Below are positions 46,534 through 54,221 of a stretch of DNA of 64,000 bases, one piece after another. The notes beneath the pieces were generated by a model, which saw nothing but the letters and a program-made list of their open reading frames with translations, was not told where the DNA came from and ran no database searches. The translations under genes and the position numbers were made by a program. The stretch lies in the NCBI RefSeq assembly GCF_020532675.1, contig NZ_JAJAVE010000003.1, positions 496,001-560,000 on the forward strand, given 5' to 3'. This DNA is from Methylobacillus gramineus. Lineage in GTDB: Bacteria > Pseudomonadota > Gammaproteobacteria > Burkholderiales > Methylophilaceae. The first letter of the stretch is position 1. Each line of letters starts with the position of its first letter.

Positions 46534-47564
46534 GTGGAGCCTACCTTGTAATAAGTGCCGGTGTTGTCCATCCTAGATTCCCAGGATTCCAGCACTAATC
46601 CGGCTTTGGTCGTGATAATGAAATGGTCGCCTGCGTCCAGGAGGCCTTTGAGTTCTTCTGTTTGCTGTGGTGCTGGCGTGGTGATTTCCTGCAGTTTTGG
46701 CCCTTGTAGCTCGCTCTCGTGCATGAGGTAAGAAGCAATCAAAGAAGCAGCTAGAGCGACGACAGCAAATGAGTTAATCGCTTGTTTGTATCGCTGGTAG
46801 AACGAGAAGTAACGGCCTTTGATATGCCAGGGTGATAAGACCGTAAACACCCCAACGGCCTGGGCTTGGTATTCCTTGGGATGGCGTTTACCTTGTTCAT
46901 CCAGCACATAACCAGTGAGTACAAGGTCACGTTCAGGTTCTTCCGTGAACACCTGGTCAGTGTTGTAGACACTATGCAGTTTGTCGCCCCGGTACCACCA
47001 GGTGGTGACCTTGGGCGACCAGTCTTGCTTTCCATAGCGCACGATCCCCATATGCACCTGGGGTAGTTTGCCAGCAAAGCCGAATAGCCGAAGGACTGGA
47101 CCAAGGAAAGGGACAGATAGGCGATCAGTACGTTTACAGGTGACCTTATGCTCAATCAAAGCCCGTCTAGCCTGGGCATCAATCGATTCAATATCCTGGG
47201 TAATAAACAGCGTGTGCCAATGATTCTTGCGCACATGACGCAGGTATTTAATTACCTGGTCACGACTCTTTCCTTGCCACTCTCTGGCATTAAGAAAAAC
47301 GGCGAGTTCGTCGAGCGCAACGAGTCCGAACGTTGCTTCATTTCGGCTAGTTGAAGCCATCCCCAAATTCCAAAGATCATCACTACTAGGAAAATCCGGA
47401 AGCCTGACATGGGTTGCCTTACTGGTCGGTGGTAAAAAATTCTCTGGATAGATATCCATATTGGTAGCGACAGGAAGACCGGCGAGCATATGATCCATGA
47501 TCTTGCCTGTGGCAATCACGGATTTACCCGCCCCCAGATCCCCTGTTAGCGTCCAATTCGCCAT
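46503..47564 (-). CDS. zot: Zot family assembly ATPase (pI homologue)
   Basis: This 353-residue morphogenesis protein is the marker gene of inoviruses. Walker A is in WTLTGDLGAGKSVIATG (residues about 4-20), Walker B in FGLVALDELAVFLNAR, and the HVRKNHWHTLFITQDIESIDAQAR block is typical of Zot. A single membrane helix occurs at about residue 265-285 (FAVVALAASLIASYLMH), followed by a periplasmic tail. The ATG at 47564 is chosen because it starts at the Zot domain and lies two bases after the preceding gene's stop codon. Confidence 0.94.
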   Translation of the reverse strand: MANWTLTGDLGAGKSVIATGKIMDHMLAGLPVATNMDIYPENFLPPTSKATHVRLPDFPSSDDLWNLGMASTSRNEATFGLVALDELAVFLNAREWQGKSRDQVIKYLRHVRKNHWHTLFITQDIESIDAQARRALIEHKVTCKRTDRLSVPFLGPVLRLFGFAGKLPQVHMGIVRYGKQDWSPKVTTWWYRGDKLHSVYNTDQVFTEEPERDLVLTGYVLDEQGKRHPKEYQAQAVGVFTVLSPWHIKGRYFSFYQRYKQAINSFAVVALAASLIASYLMHESELQGPKLQEITTPAPQQTEELKGLLDAGDHFIITTKAGLVLESWESRMDNTGTYYKVGSTWYKKPSSPY

Positions 47565-47566
47565 GA

Positions 47567-47893
47567 TTAAAATCGCATGGTTGCTTGTGTAAAGTCGCGG
47601 CTTAAGTGCTTGTGCCAATCGTAGACACGTTTGGAAATGAGCACTGTCAGGTAGAACGACATATACCATGCTGTGGAAGGGGGAAGGAATGCCAAGGCAA
47701 AGCCGACCCCGTTAGGCGTGATCGGCTTCAATGCCATGAGGCCAATATAAGTTGCAGCTAGGAATGCGGTAAACAATCCCACCACAAATGAAACATAGCC
47801 GAGGAAATAAGCGCCTTGTTTAATGCCCTTAGTAATTAACCAGGTTACCAAGCGTTCAACAATGGTCGCCAGCCCGATAAATAACCAATGCAT
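47567..47893 (-). CDS. Inovirus minor coat/assembly protein (pVI-like, DUF5455 type)
   Basis: This 108-residue hydrophobic protein has three predicted membrane segments (about 5-25, 30-55 and 70-92) between the adsorption protein and Zot genes, exactly where pVI is encoded in filamentous phages. The call comes from position, size and topology. It shares one base with the end of the preceding gene. Confidence 0.75.
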   Translation of the reverse strand: MHWLFIGLATIVERLVTWLITKGIKQGAYFLGYVSFVVGLFTAFLAATYIGLMALKPITPNGVGFALAFLPPSTAWYMSFYLTVLISKRVYDWHKHLSRDFTQATMRF

Positions 47894-49278
47894 CAGTTAC
47901 CCCCTTCTGGACGTTCTGCGACGATATGCATTACTCCTATGGCCGTCAGGATAAAGAACACAAATGCCAGGGCGGTATGGATGAAGGGCTGGGCATCGCA
48001 AATAGATAAGTTGTAGACCTTGTCACGGAATGGAAATGCAAAATTGCAGCTTTCTACCTGGCCAGCAGTGGCTAGATGCCAGGGTGACATGGGCAGAACT
48101 CTGTCGGTGTAAAGCTGAGCTAGTCCTGAGTTGGTGACCATGTCGCGCATGTTCTGGCCCATGGCTGTAAAGGCATTACTCTGTAATGCGTCCAGGTTCT
48201 CGGCTAATCCCTGCCCCGCCAACTCAGGGTCAGCATCTTCTCCATCAAGAGATTTTTTGATGTCCTTCGCAATATCACGGAGATTGGATAGGGTGACTTC
48301 AGTAGCGCAGTGGGCGCAATCGCCAGTACCTGAACCTGTGCCGCCTGAGATAGGGGTAGAACCAGTCTGATCGCCTATACCTGGATAAGTGGCTGTGGAC
48401 TGACCTGTAATAGTTGTTCCGGCTGATGGGCTGCTGATATTAGTTGTTTGTTGCCCCGTGGTGCTGTTGCCGTAATTGGGAACGGTATGCGTGACAGTAG
48501 CAGCGCCTGTACTCGAGTTAAGCTCAATGGTGACTTTCTCACCTGTGGCATTGTCGGTATAGCTGATGCGGTTAGGGGCTTCCTGGACAAGTTTAGGGTT
48601 GTTGTCTGTAGCGTCTTGCTGAGGGTCACGCTGGAACTCGTTGCCAACACGTTTTACTTCGTCTTTGCCCTTTGTTGGTTTTTTTACAAGCTGAGGTGTA
48701 GTTAGATTGCAGTTGGAAGATGATGATGAATAACCTGTTGGACAAGTTGAAATTTTGTCAAAGTCATCACCAGCTAAAGTAGGGCCACTTGGTTGAATGC
48801 CGTATGGGTTAGGAACAAAAGTTACATTGGAAATAGTGACATAACGCGCACATTTTCCATTGCCAGCATCGGTAAAAGTCCTAGTTTCTGTAAAGGTACA
48901 ACCAGCAGCAGCATTTGAACAAGCTTGCTGGCTTGTTTGTGAATCAGGGCATCTTAATTGCGCATCAATTGATTGAGGTGGCGTTGTTGGGTTTGTCCAG
49001 CCTGGAGGCGTGACAAGTGGGGTATTAGGATCAATCTGTACAGTGATTGGCTTGGCTGCTAGGTCTTGATTAGGTGACGTGCTATCAGATGCTGCAAATG
49101 TGATCAGGCCAATAATGGCGGCATGGGTGGCAGCGGATATAGCGAAAGGTACTGTACCGCCCGCAGCTTCAACCAGTAGGGCTATGCCAGCCAGTGGCAG
49201 AAATGCTTTTGCGGCAATAGGGACAGTCAAAGTAAGTATGACTGTTGATGCGATTAGGATTTTTTTGAGTTTGGTCAT
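47893..49278 (-). CDS. TspB-like minor coat/adsorption protein (pIII position)
   Basis: This 461-residue secreted protein has a signal peptide (TKLKKILIASTVILTLTVPIAAKA), several cysteine pairs (CPDSQTSQQACSNAAAGC, CNLTTPQLV), and a long Gly/Ser/Thr/Pro-rich linker (residues about 270-325). A C-terminal domain with CAHC...CNFAFPF...LSICDAQPFIHTALAFVFFILTAIGVMHIVA ends in a membrane anchor. The C-terminal half resembles TspB-type proteins of neisserial filamentous phages, and the layout matches pIII, the tip protein that binds the host receptor. Confidence 0.85.
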   Translation of the reverse strand: MTKLKKILIASTVILTLTVPIAAKAFLPLAGIALLVEAAGGTVPFAISAATHAAIIGLITFAASDSTSPNQDLAAKPITVQIDPNTPLVTPPGWTNPTTPPQSIDAQLRCPDSQTSQQACSNAAAGCTFTETRTFTDAGNGKCARYVTISNVTFVPNPYGIQPSGPTLAGDDFDKISTCPTGYSSSSSNCNLTTPQLVKKPTKGKDEVKRVGNEFQRDPQQDATDNNPKLVQEAPNRISYTDNATGEKVTIELNSSTGAATVTHTVPNYGNSTTGQQTTNISSPSAGTTITGQSTATYPGIGDQTGSTPISGGTGSGTGDCAHCATEVTLSNLRDIAKDIKKSLDGEDADPELAGQGLAENLDALQSNAFTAMGQNMRDMVTNSGLAQLYTDRVLPMSPWHLATAGQVESCNFAFPFRDKVYNLSICDAQPFIHTALAFVFFILTAIGVMHIVAERPEGGN

Positions 49279-49282
49279 CGTT

Positions 49283-49304
49283 AAAAAGCCGGGTTTCCCC
49301 GGCT
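49283..49304 (-). terminator. Rho-independent terminator after the major coat gene
   Basis: On the minus strand AGCCGGG-GAAA-CCCGGCT is followed by TTTT. It lies between the coat protein and adsorption protein genes, as in Ff phages, where termination after gene VIII gives high coat expression and lower levels of distal genes. Confidence 0.9.
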
Positions 49305-49312
49305 CTCCGTGA

Positions 49313-49546
49313 TTACTTCACGCCAGCCTTGCTAAGGCCCTTGCCTGTAGCGGACAGGATGAACCAGCCCACACGCATGCCGACTAGAACGGCAATGAAT
49401 TGCACCGCGATGTCTTTCACTGTATCGATAGCGTCAGTACCAACGCCATCTAAGGCATCGGCAGGCAATTGGCTCGCTGCTGATGCGATTTCAGGAACAG
49501 CCATCGCGAGGATGGATGCGGTGATAAAGGCGATTTTTGCTTTCAT
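49313..49546 (-). CDS. Inovirus major coat protein (pVIII-like)
   Basis: This 77-residue precursor has a signal peptide of about 23 residues (MKAKIAFITASILAMAVPEIASA) leaving a mature protein of about 54, close to Ff pVIII. The mature part has an acidic N-terminal half (LPADALDGVGTDAIDTVKD), a membrane helix (IAVQFIAVLVGMRVGWFIL) and a basic end (GKGLSKAGVK) that would contact DNA. GAGG lies upstream of the ATG at 49546. A longer open reading upstream overlaps other genes and is not the start. Confidence 0.92.
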   Translation of the reverse strand: MKAKIAFITASILAMAVPEIASAASQLPADALDGVGTDAIDTVKDIAVQFIAVLVGMRVGWFILSATGKGLSKAGVK

Positions 49547-49551
49547 GATGT

Positions 49552-49662
49552 TTACCTCGTTAAGTTGTGAAAAGATTGAATAGCGCTCCCTAGCATGTAG
49601 CCCAGGATGTAGCTCGCGCCAAAGCTGACGAAGAACCACTTCATTAATATTGCGATCGTCAA
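49552..49662 (-). CDS. 36-residue inovirus mini-protein with membrane helix (pVII/pIX-like candidate)
   Basis: A 36-codon frame starts at a TTG (49662) that overlaps the preceding gene's stop (TTGA) and is preceded by AAGGAG at good spacing. It ends 5 bases before the coat gene start. The product has one hydrophobic helix (ILMKWFFVSFGASYILGYMLG) and a short polar tail (SAIQSFHNLTR). Ff phages encode two tip proteins of about 32 residues just before the coat gene, so this is a likely counterpart. An internal ATG would give 30 residues. Confidence 0.72.
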   Translation of the reverse strand: MTIAILMKWFFVSFGASYILGYMLGSAIQSFHNLTR

Positions 49663-50093
49663 TTCGCAACTCCTTTACCGCTGCTAATACCAAAGGCGAG
49701 GCCCAGGAGGGCAGCGAGAAATACGGTGCAGAGAATGAGCACATCCTCTGGGGATAGGGCTGACAATTTGGTGTCGCGGGTGACACTAGTCAGTGGGGGC
49801 TGTGTGACGACAGGAATACCGCCTTCACCAATGACTACATTGGCAGGGGTTGGGGTGTAGTCGGTGTCGCAGGTTTGTAGTATTAGGGACCTAACACCTG
49901 TATCTAAGGTGTTGTTATCAAACCTAATACGATAGGTAAGCATTGCTGTACTGGGTGTAAAGCTGACTTGGTAAGGCTGAACAAAATAAGAATTCGCCCC
50001 AGTAAAAAAAAGATAATTTGAACCAGTAAATGCATTAATCACCTGCTGTGAGGTGGTGTAGCAATTACCGAGTACAGACCAGCCCGCAGCCAT
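49659..50093 (-). CDS. Inovirus hypothetical protein with C-terminal membrane anchor
   Basis: This 144-residue protein has no recognised family. The N-terminal two thirds are polar, with cysteines (GNCYTTSQQ, ILQTCDTDY) and beta-rich Thr/Tyr/Phe content. A proline-rich linker (VVTQPPLTSV) and a C-terminal membrane helix (ILCTVFLAALLGLAFGI) follow. The layout suggests a virion or periplasmic protein held in the inner membrane. There is no evident signal peptide. It lies between the small 50.1 kb gene and the coat cluster, all on one transcript. Confidence 0.75.
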   Translation of the reverse strand: MAAGWSVLGNCYTTSQQVINAFTGSNYLFFTGANSYFVQPYQVSFTPSTAMLTYRIRFDNNTLDTGVRSLILQTCDTDYTPTPANVVIGEGGIPVVTQPPLTSVTRDTKLSALSPEDVLILCTVFLAALLGLAFGISSGKGVAN

Positions 50094-50095
50094 GG

Positions 50096-50311
50096 TTAGT
50101 GCGACTCCATTTCAACCGGCTCTAGAATTTCCTCCCAGGCAGAGAACACTGCATAGTCGTCATCAAGATTGAGCTGAGCCGTATCCACCGCTTCATGAGG
50201 GCAATAAAGTCGCCCAGCCTTTTCCGCAAGGTTTGTATAACCCAGTTCCTCGGTTAAAAAGCTGCCAGTGCTACGGCACTGAATAATGTAGAAGCGGCGG
50301 AATTCAGACAT
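50096..50311 (-). CDS. Small inovirus protein of unknown function
   Basis: This 71-residue acidic protein (MSEFRRFYIIQCRSTGSFLTEELGYTNLAEKAGRLYCPHEAVDTAQ...) starts five bases after the ssDNA-binding-protein-like gene stops and ends two bases before the next. Small conserved proteins of this kind are frequent in the early/replication part of inovirus genomes. No function can be stated. Confidence 0.7.
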   Translation of the reverse strand: MSEFRRFYIIQCRSTGSFLTEELGYTNLAEKAGRLYCPHEAVDTAQLNLDDDYAVFSAWEEILEPVEMESH

Positions 50312-50316
50312 GATGT

Positions 50317-50613
50317 TTATGCCGCTACTTTGAGTTCAGCTTTGCCAATGTTCTTGAAGCCATGGCAGACAATGCCCTTGGTGGTCATTTCAAGATCTAG
50401 CTCAGCTTCAACCGGGAATGGCAGTGCTTTGATTTTTTCAAACTCGGCAGCAGTGCCAAAATTGACGGTCTGGGCATTGAAACCCACCTCAGCACCAGAA
50501 TTGGTTGATACCGGCATCACGATATGAATCTTGGTGAAGTCGTGTTTAGTACCATCCACCACATCGTTGAAATGACGAGCGCCCAGGACTGTAGCTTTAG
50601 TTTTGAATTGCAT
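50317..50613 (-). CDS. Probable phage single-stranded DNA-binding protein (gpV/RstB position)
   Basis: This 98-residue beta-rich protein (MQFKTKATVLGARHFNDVVDGTKHDFTKIHIVMPV...) lies directly after the replication initiator, where gpV (Ff) or RstB (CTX phi) is encoded. Length and the lack of membrane segments fit an OB-fold ssDNA-binding protein that coats phage DNA before assembly. The assignment is from position and size; the family match is not certain. Confidence 0.65.
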   Translation of the reverse strand: MQFKTKATVLGARHFNDVVDGTKHDFTKIHIVMPVSTNSGAEVGFNAQTVNFGTAAEFEKIKALPFPVEAELDLEMTTKGIVCHGFKNIGKAELKVAA

Positions 50614-50615
50614 GG

Positions 50616-51845
50616 TTAAACCCCTTCATGGATAAAAGATAAAACGACTGGCATGTGATCTAGCGGGGAGTGGTGCATGCTGGAATCGACATGACGGAAC
50701 GATGGAGGGAGCACGCCTTTAGGCAGCTTGCCCTCACGTTTGATTAACTCGAGGACTTTTTCTGCACTACCCTCGACGTTAAGCATGAGGTTGATAGCCG
50801 CACCACACTGGCGTTTGAGCCATTTTTTGGTACGGTCATAAGAGACTTCGACGGTTTTTTTTATCGTCGCTATTCGTTCGACAGTTTGAGAGAAACTGCC
50901 GAGTAGGGGATAAGCCGCTGCAAAATACTCGTGTGGGAATTTAAGTATTTCAAACGGTATAACTCGGTCAACTGACTTGAATTCGACTTCAAGCCGCATC
51001 CAAGGCGAATTCTTGTCACCAAGCTGTTTGCCTTTTTCATAGCCTCGGAAAAACTTCCCATTTGAGCGATTGCCAATGTTGATTGTTCGCCCCTTACCAT
51101 TAGGACTTTTCCAGTTACCGCGCAGCTCGATATCAGGATTACGCCCCCCACAGTTAAACCCTCCATTTTCGTAAGCTTCCTCTAAGGATTCAGGCGTAAA
51201 GAGCCTGCCTTCAATATCGTCATGGGTGAGGTCAATCCGGGTAATCTTTGGGGATTGCGCTGAGTCCAGAAAATCAAAGCACCGCCTTTCCCACCCACCC
51301 CTGGCAGCAGCACAGCCTTCACCGGAGAGGGAGATCATCACGGTGTTACGTTGACCGCCATAGCAGACCAAACCGTAGTTCTCACCCAGGATGTAAGAGG
51401 TGGTATAGAAGTTCGCCCCCTTATCCCGCTTGGAAGTGATACCGAACCCGAACAGGGATTCACAGGCCATGGATACAGACATAATCACTTCCTGATCGGT
51501 AACAGCACCTTCAAGTACCTGGAATGTGTCTTCATGTACCGTGAAATTCAGCCAATCAATAAAACAGACCTTGGATGAATAATGCTTACGGGGTAGTACT
51601 TCCTTAATCTTTCCGCCCTCAAGTACCAGATTTATGGACTTTCCCCCCGTATTACCTATGGGGGTGCCAAGGGCGGCAGCGCCACCGGCTGGCGCCGGGA
51701 ACGCCGCCGCCACTGCCGCATCCATAGCGTTGATGCTGTCTTTAAGACCAGCATTGATCTTGTTCAGGTCGTCAGGTGTTAAACGAGCACGTGCCAATAC
51801 ATGAGCATCAGCATGCAAGATCGGACGTTTTTTGATGGAAGCCAT
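50616..51845 (-). CDS. Phage replication initiation protein (RstA/Rep_trans-like)
   Basis: This 409-residue protein has a replication-initiation-factor core (residues about 90-320): FIDWLNFTVHED, MISLSGEGCAAARGGWERRCFDFL, ITRIDLTHDDIEG, RTINIGNRSNGKFFRGYEKGKQLGDKNSPWMRLEVEFKS. This resembles RstA of CTX phi-type phages and would nick the replicative form at the plus-strand origin. The first 80 residues are Ala/Gly-rich and look like a linker. It overlaps by one base with the upstream excisionase-like gene. Confidence 0.9.
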   Translation of the reverse strand: MASIKKRPILHADAHVLARARLTPDDLNKINAGLKDSINAMDAAVAAAFPAPAGGAAALGTPIGNTGGKSINLVLEGGKIKEVLPRKHYSSKVCFIDWLNFTVHEDTFQVLEGAVTDQEVIMSVSMACESLFGFGITSKRDKGANFYTTSYILGENYGLVCYGGQRNTVMISLSGEGCAAARGGWERRCFDFLDSAQSPKITRIDLTHDDIEGRLFTPESLEEAYENGGFNCGGRNPDIELRGNWKSPNGKGRTINIGNRSNGKFFRGYEKGKQLGDKNSPWMRLEVEFKSVDRVIPFEILKFPHEYFAAAYPLLGSFSQTVERIATIKKTVEVSYDRTKKWLKRQCGAAINLMLNVEGSAEKVLELIKREGKLPKGVLPPSFRHVDSSMHHSPLDHMPVVLSFIHEGV

Positions 51846-52051
51846 TAGAGTGAAAACTCTTGATCTAAAGCGTGCTTGCTTAAGAGGGCCAGGTTCACCA
51901 AACGGTATTTACCAATCTCTACTACAGGTAAATACCCGCGATTAATCCACCCCGTAACAGTGTCTTCTGTCACTCCAACCAGCTCGGCAAATTTTCTGCG
52001 AGACATCACAGGTACTGATGGCATTTGACTTGTGTCTACTGGACTGTCCAT
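51845..52051 (-). CDS. Small helix-turn-helix protein (excisionase/AlpA-like)
   Basis: This 68-residue protein has a MerR/excisionase-type helix-turn-helix (MSRRKFAELVGVTEDTVTGWINRGYLPVVEIGKYRLVNLALL). Such proteins control phage early genes or act as recombination directionality factors. It is the first gene of the phage transcript and is divergent from the 52.1 kb repressor, with operator-like repeats in the 89-base gap. Confidence 0.85.
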   Translation of the reverse strand: MDSPVDTSQMPSVPVMSRRKFAELVGVTEDTVTGWINRGYLPVVEIGKYRLVNLALLSKHALDQEFSL

Positions 52052-52088
52052 AATCGCGTTAGGCCCCTTTACATTTCATTAGGAATCA

Positions 52089-52130
52089 CTGTTGTACTTT
52101 TGAACAACAGTCAATTGAACAATAGTTCAA
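52089..52130. promoter_or_regulatory. Operator-like repeats between the divergent phage regulators
   Basis: Two inverted repeats lie side by side: CTGTTGT (52089-52095) with ACAACAG (52104-52110), and TTGAAC (52115-52120) with GTTCAA (52125-52130). The octamer TTGAACAA occurs twice in direct orientation (52100, 52115), 15 bases apart. This is the expected site of the lysogeny switch. Confidence 0.7.
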
Positions 52131-52140
52131 CTGTACAAAT

Positions 52141-52416
52141 ATGTCAACACCGGTAGGCGAGAAAATAAGAAAAGTACGAGAGTCCCTTGGAATGGGCAGG
52201 GCTGAATTCAGTCAGGTGACAGGCATACCAAAGGACACACTCATTGGCGCTGAATTGAATAGGAGAGAGCCTAAGGCAGGGATACTGATGTCCATCGCAC
52301 AGCAATGGCCAGAATATGCTGCATACCTCTTAACAGATGATACGAGTGCTAAGCAGAGAAACCCGGAGCTAGAAGCTTTGGCCCGGGAATTGGAAGATCA
52401 GAAAAAGGCGAGTTAA
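52141..52416 (+). CDS. XRE/Cro-type phage repressor
   Basis: This 91-residue protein has a helix-turn-helix at residues about 6-60 (GEKIRKVRESLGMGRAEFSQVTGIPKDTLIGAELNRREPKAGILMSIAQQWPEYAAYLL) and a short charged tail. It is transcribed away from the phage genes and is the probable lysogeny repressor binding the repeats just upstream. The start is the ATG at 52141, preceded by CTGTACAAAT without a clear ribosome site. Confidence 0.85.
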   Translation: MSTPVGEKIRKVRESLGMGRAEFSQVTGIPKDTLIGAELNRREPKAGILMSIAQQWPEYAAYLLTDDTSAKQRNPELEALARELEDQKKAS

Positions 52417-52485
52417 TCGCTCGAGAAGTAAAGATAAGATGGTTTAAGAATAAGAAGCAATCGGCATCTACTTAAGGGAGGGGAT

Positions 52486-52845
52486 ATGCCAGATTCAGTT
52501 AGAAAAGCAGTTATAGCGCTTTGGGTCACTATTGCACTATCAGCAGTTGCAGCTTTAATAGACAGGCTTACAGGTCAATTGACTGACGGTATGTTTCTGT
52601 TCTATCTCATCATATATGCACTTACATGCATCATTCCCTACAAAGTCTCAAATGGCAGTAACGCGGCTAGGTTCGTATTCTTAATATTGTTTGTATTTAG
52701 CATTTTGGCCTGGATCGGCGGTCCAGAGGACATGGAGCAGCCAAAATGGTCAACGATTGTTGGATATTTAATTGCAGGTGTAGATGTTTTTATTATTTAT
52801 TGGCTTTTTAAATTTGAGTCTAAATCTTGGTTTAATGTGACTTGA
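52486..52845 (+). CDS. Small four-helix membrane protein, unknown
   Basis: This 119-residue protein consists almost wholly of four membrane segments (about 9-30, 35-52, 60-78 and 90-110). AAGGGAGGGG precedes the ATG at a short distance. No family is recognised. It starts 69 bases after the repressor gene and is the first of a same-strand run of five genes (to 55450). It could be a membrane effector or an unrelated phage-lysogenic conversion gene. Confidence 0.75.
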   Translation: MPDSVRKAVIALWVTIALSAVAALIDRLTGQLTDGMFLFYLIIYALTCIIPYKVSNGSNAARFVFLILFVFSILAWIGGPEDMEQPKWSTIVGYLIAGVDVFIIYWLFKFESKSWFNVT

Positions 52846-52879
52846 TTTAATGTTTTTACCTAGAAATTATTAAAAATAT

Positions 52880-53311
52880 ATGGACTGGTTAAATTACGGA
52901 AATTTTGTAAGTACTCTTGGGGTTTTAATAACACTCTATCTTACGCGTGAAATTTCATATGTTAAAAAGTCATTTATTAGGAAGGCAAGACTTCCTGAAA
53001 TTAATAATGATCTCAATGTGAGGTATCAAAAGTTGTTATCCCTTCTTAGAGAAGAAAATATAGATAATAGCAAAATTAAGTTAAATCTTCTGGAGGTGAA
53101 AGCAATATTGCGGAACTTAGAGAAAAAACTACCTTCTGGCGAAAAAAAGACTGCTCAAAATATTTTGAAATTATTAAATCCAAAAAAATACTTTATTTCA
53201 AAACTAGACTTATCAGGTTTTGATAAAGAATATTATTGGAAAATATACGAGGAAATGAGTGAATTGATTGTTAGCTTAAATTTGTTAATGAAAGACTCTC
53301 ACTGGGATTGA
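52880..53311 (+). CDS. Hypothetical protein with N-terminal membrane helix and coiled coil
   Basis: This 143-residue protein has one hydrophobic helix near the N-terminus (NFVSTLGVLITLYLT). A Lys/Glu/Leu-rich region likely to form helices or a coiled coil follows (residues about 35-95, NDLNVRYQKLLSLLREENI, LLEVKAILRNLEKKL). Base composition is visibly AT-rich compared with the phage module to the left. It ends three bases before the next gene. No family recognised. Confidence 0.7.
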   Translation: MDWLNYGNFVSTLGVLITLYLTREISYVKKSFIRKARLPEINNDLNVRYQKLLSLLREENIDNSKIKLNLLEVKAILRNLEKKLPSGEKKTAQNILKLLNPKKYFISKLDLSGFDKEYYWKIYEEMSELIVSLNLLMKDSHWD

Positions 53312-53314
53312 TAA

Positions 53315-53680
53315 ATGAGTATTGAGGCTAAAACCACACAATTAGTAACAACCTTACTTCGTGAAACATTAGAAAATAATTTAAATTGGAATTTGAGAAA
53401 ACCTCCAAATGGACTTGTTCAAGCAACGGATCAAGTTGTTCCCTTGTTTCTACAAACAGTATTTAAGAAAAAGAAAATAGGGATATATGAGGCTAGAAGG
53501 AAACATTATATTGATGATCAAGACTACACGTGGACTGAAAAAATAGGACTATGTGTTGTAGATGATGATGACAATGTGGTGTGGGAATCACCATTAGAGT
53601 ATTCGGCAATATTGCATAACTTATACTCAGTAGTTCGGGAAAAAGTGGCAGGGATAGATGAATTATTTGATAGTTTATAA
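53315..53680 (+). CDS. Hypothetical protein, member of the GIY-YIG/DGQHR operon
   Basis: This 121-residue soluble protein (LVTTLLRETLENNLNWNLRKPP, YIDDQDYTWTEKIGLCVVDDDDNVVWESPLEYSAILHNLYSVVREKVAGIDEL) has no recognised domain. Its mix of an N-terminal helical part and a C-terminal acidic strand-rich part hints at a small alpha/beta fold. It is packed between a membrane-anchored protein and a GIY-YIG protein, with gaps of 3 and 31 bases. Confidence 0.7.
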   Translation: MSIEAKTTQLVTTLLRETLENNLNWNLRKPPNGLVQATDQVVPLFLQTVFKKKKIGIYEARRKHYIDDQDYTWTEKIGLCVVDDDDNVVWESPLEYSAILHNLYSVVREKVAGIDELFDSL

Positions 53681-53711
53681 ATTAAAAATATAACTACATG
53701 AGCGACGATGA

Positions 53712-54221
53712 ATGCCTAATACAAATAATCAGCAACCTCCAATAAGCAACAATTTCTTAGTGGATTTAGCTGCAATGAAAGCCCATTGTGTGGAAATGAT
53801 GTTTTTTCCATCTGCATGGGGAAGTGCTAATAATACTAATAGAGCATGGTTAGAGGAGATTTTTCCTCCAGTGGATCGGCAGGTAATTCCTAAGGCTCCA
53901 GGAGTTTATGTATTTGTGGTGGAGCCTGGTTTATTTGGATTTGAGAAAGCTTCTGGTTTGTTTTATGTCGGTAAAGCAACAAGTTTATTCGATAGAATAA
54001 AAGCATATATAGATGAGTTGTCCAAAACATTAATAACTACAGCTAGACCGTTAGTCTGGAGAATGATAAATCAGTGGAATGGTCACTTGAAATACTATTA
54101 CACAATTACAGATAGTGTAACTGAAGCCGAGATATTAGAGAATGAAATGATTAACGCATTTCGTCCTTACTTTAATACACAATATGACGCAGAAGTTAGT
54201 CCATTTATGAGGGCATTTTAA
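53712..54221 (+). CDS. GIY-YIG nuclease-like protein
   Basis: This 169-residue protein has a GIY-YIG domain at residues about 60-155. All five catalytic positions are present: Tyr in APGVYVF (the GIY element), Tyr in LFYVGKA (YIG), Arg in LFDRIKAY, Glu in AEILENEMI and Asn in RPYFNTQYD. The first 55 residues are unassigned. GIY-YIG enzymes act in repair, homing, restriction and toxin systems. The stop overlaps the start of the DGQHR gene by one base, so the two are made together and probably work together. Confidence 0.85.
   Translation: MPNTNNQQPPISNNFLVDLAAMKAHCVEMMFFPSAWGSANNTNRAWLEEIFPPVDRQVIPKAPGVYVFVVEPGLFGFEKASGLFYVGKATSLFDRIKAYIDELSKTLITTARPLVWRMINQWNGHLKYYYTITDSVTEAEILENEMINAFRPYFNTQYDAEVSPFMRAF

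Noticed and set aside
49313-49786. 157-codon version of the coat protein gene
   Set aside because: The extra 80 codons overlap two other phage genes; the internal ATG with a GAGG site gives a standard signal peptide and coat length.
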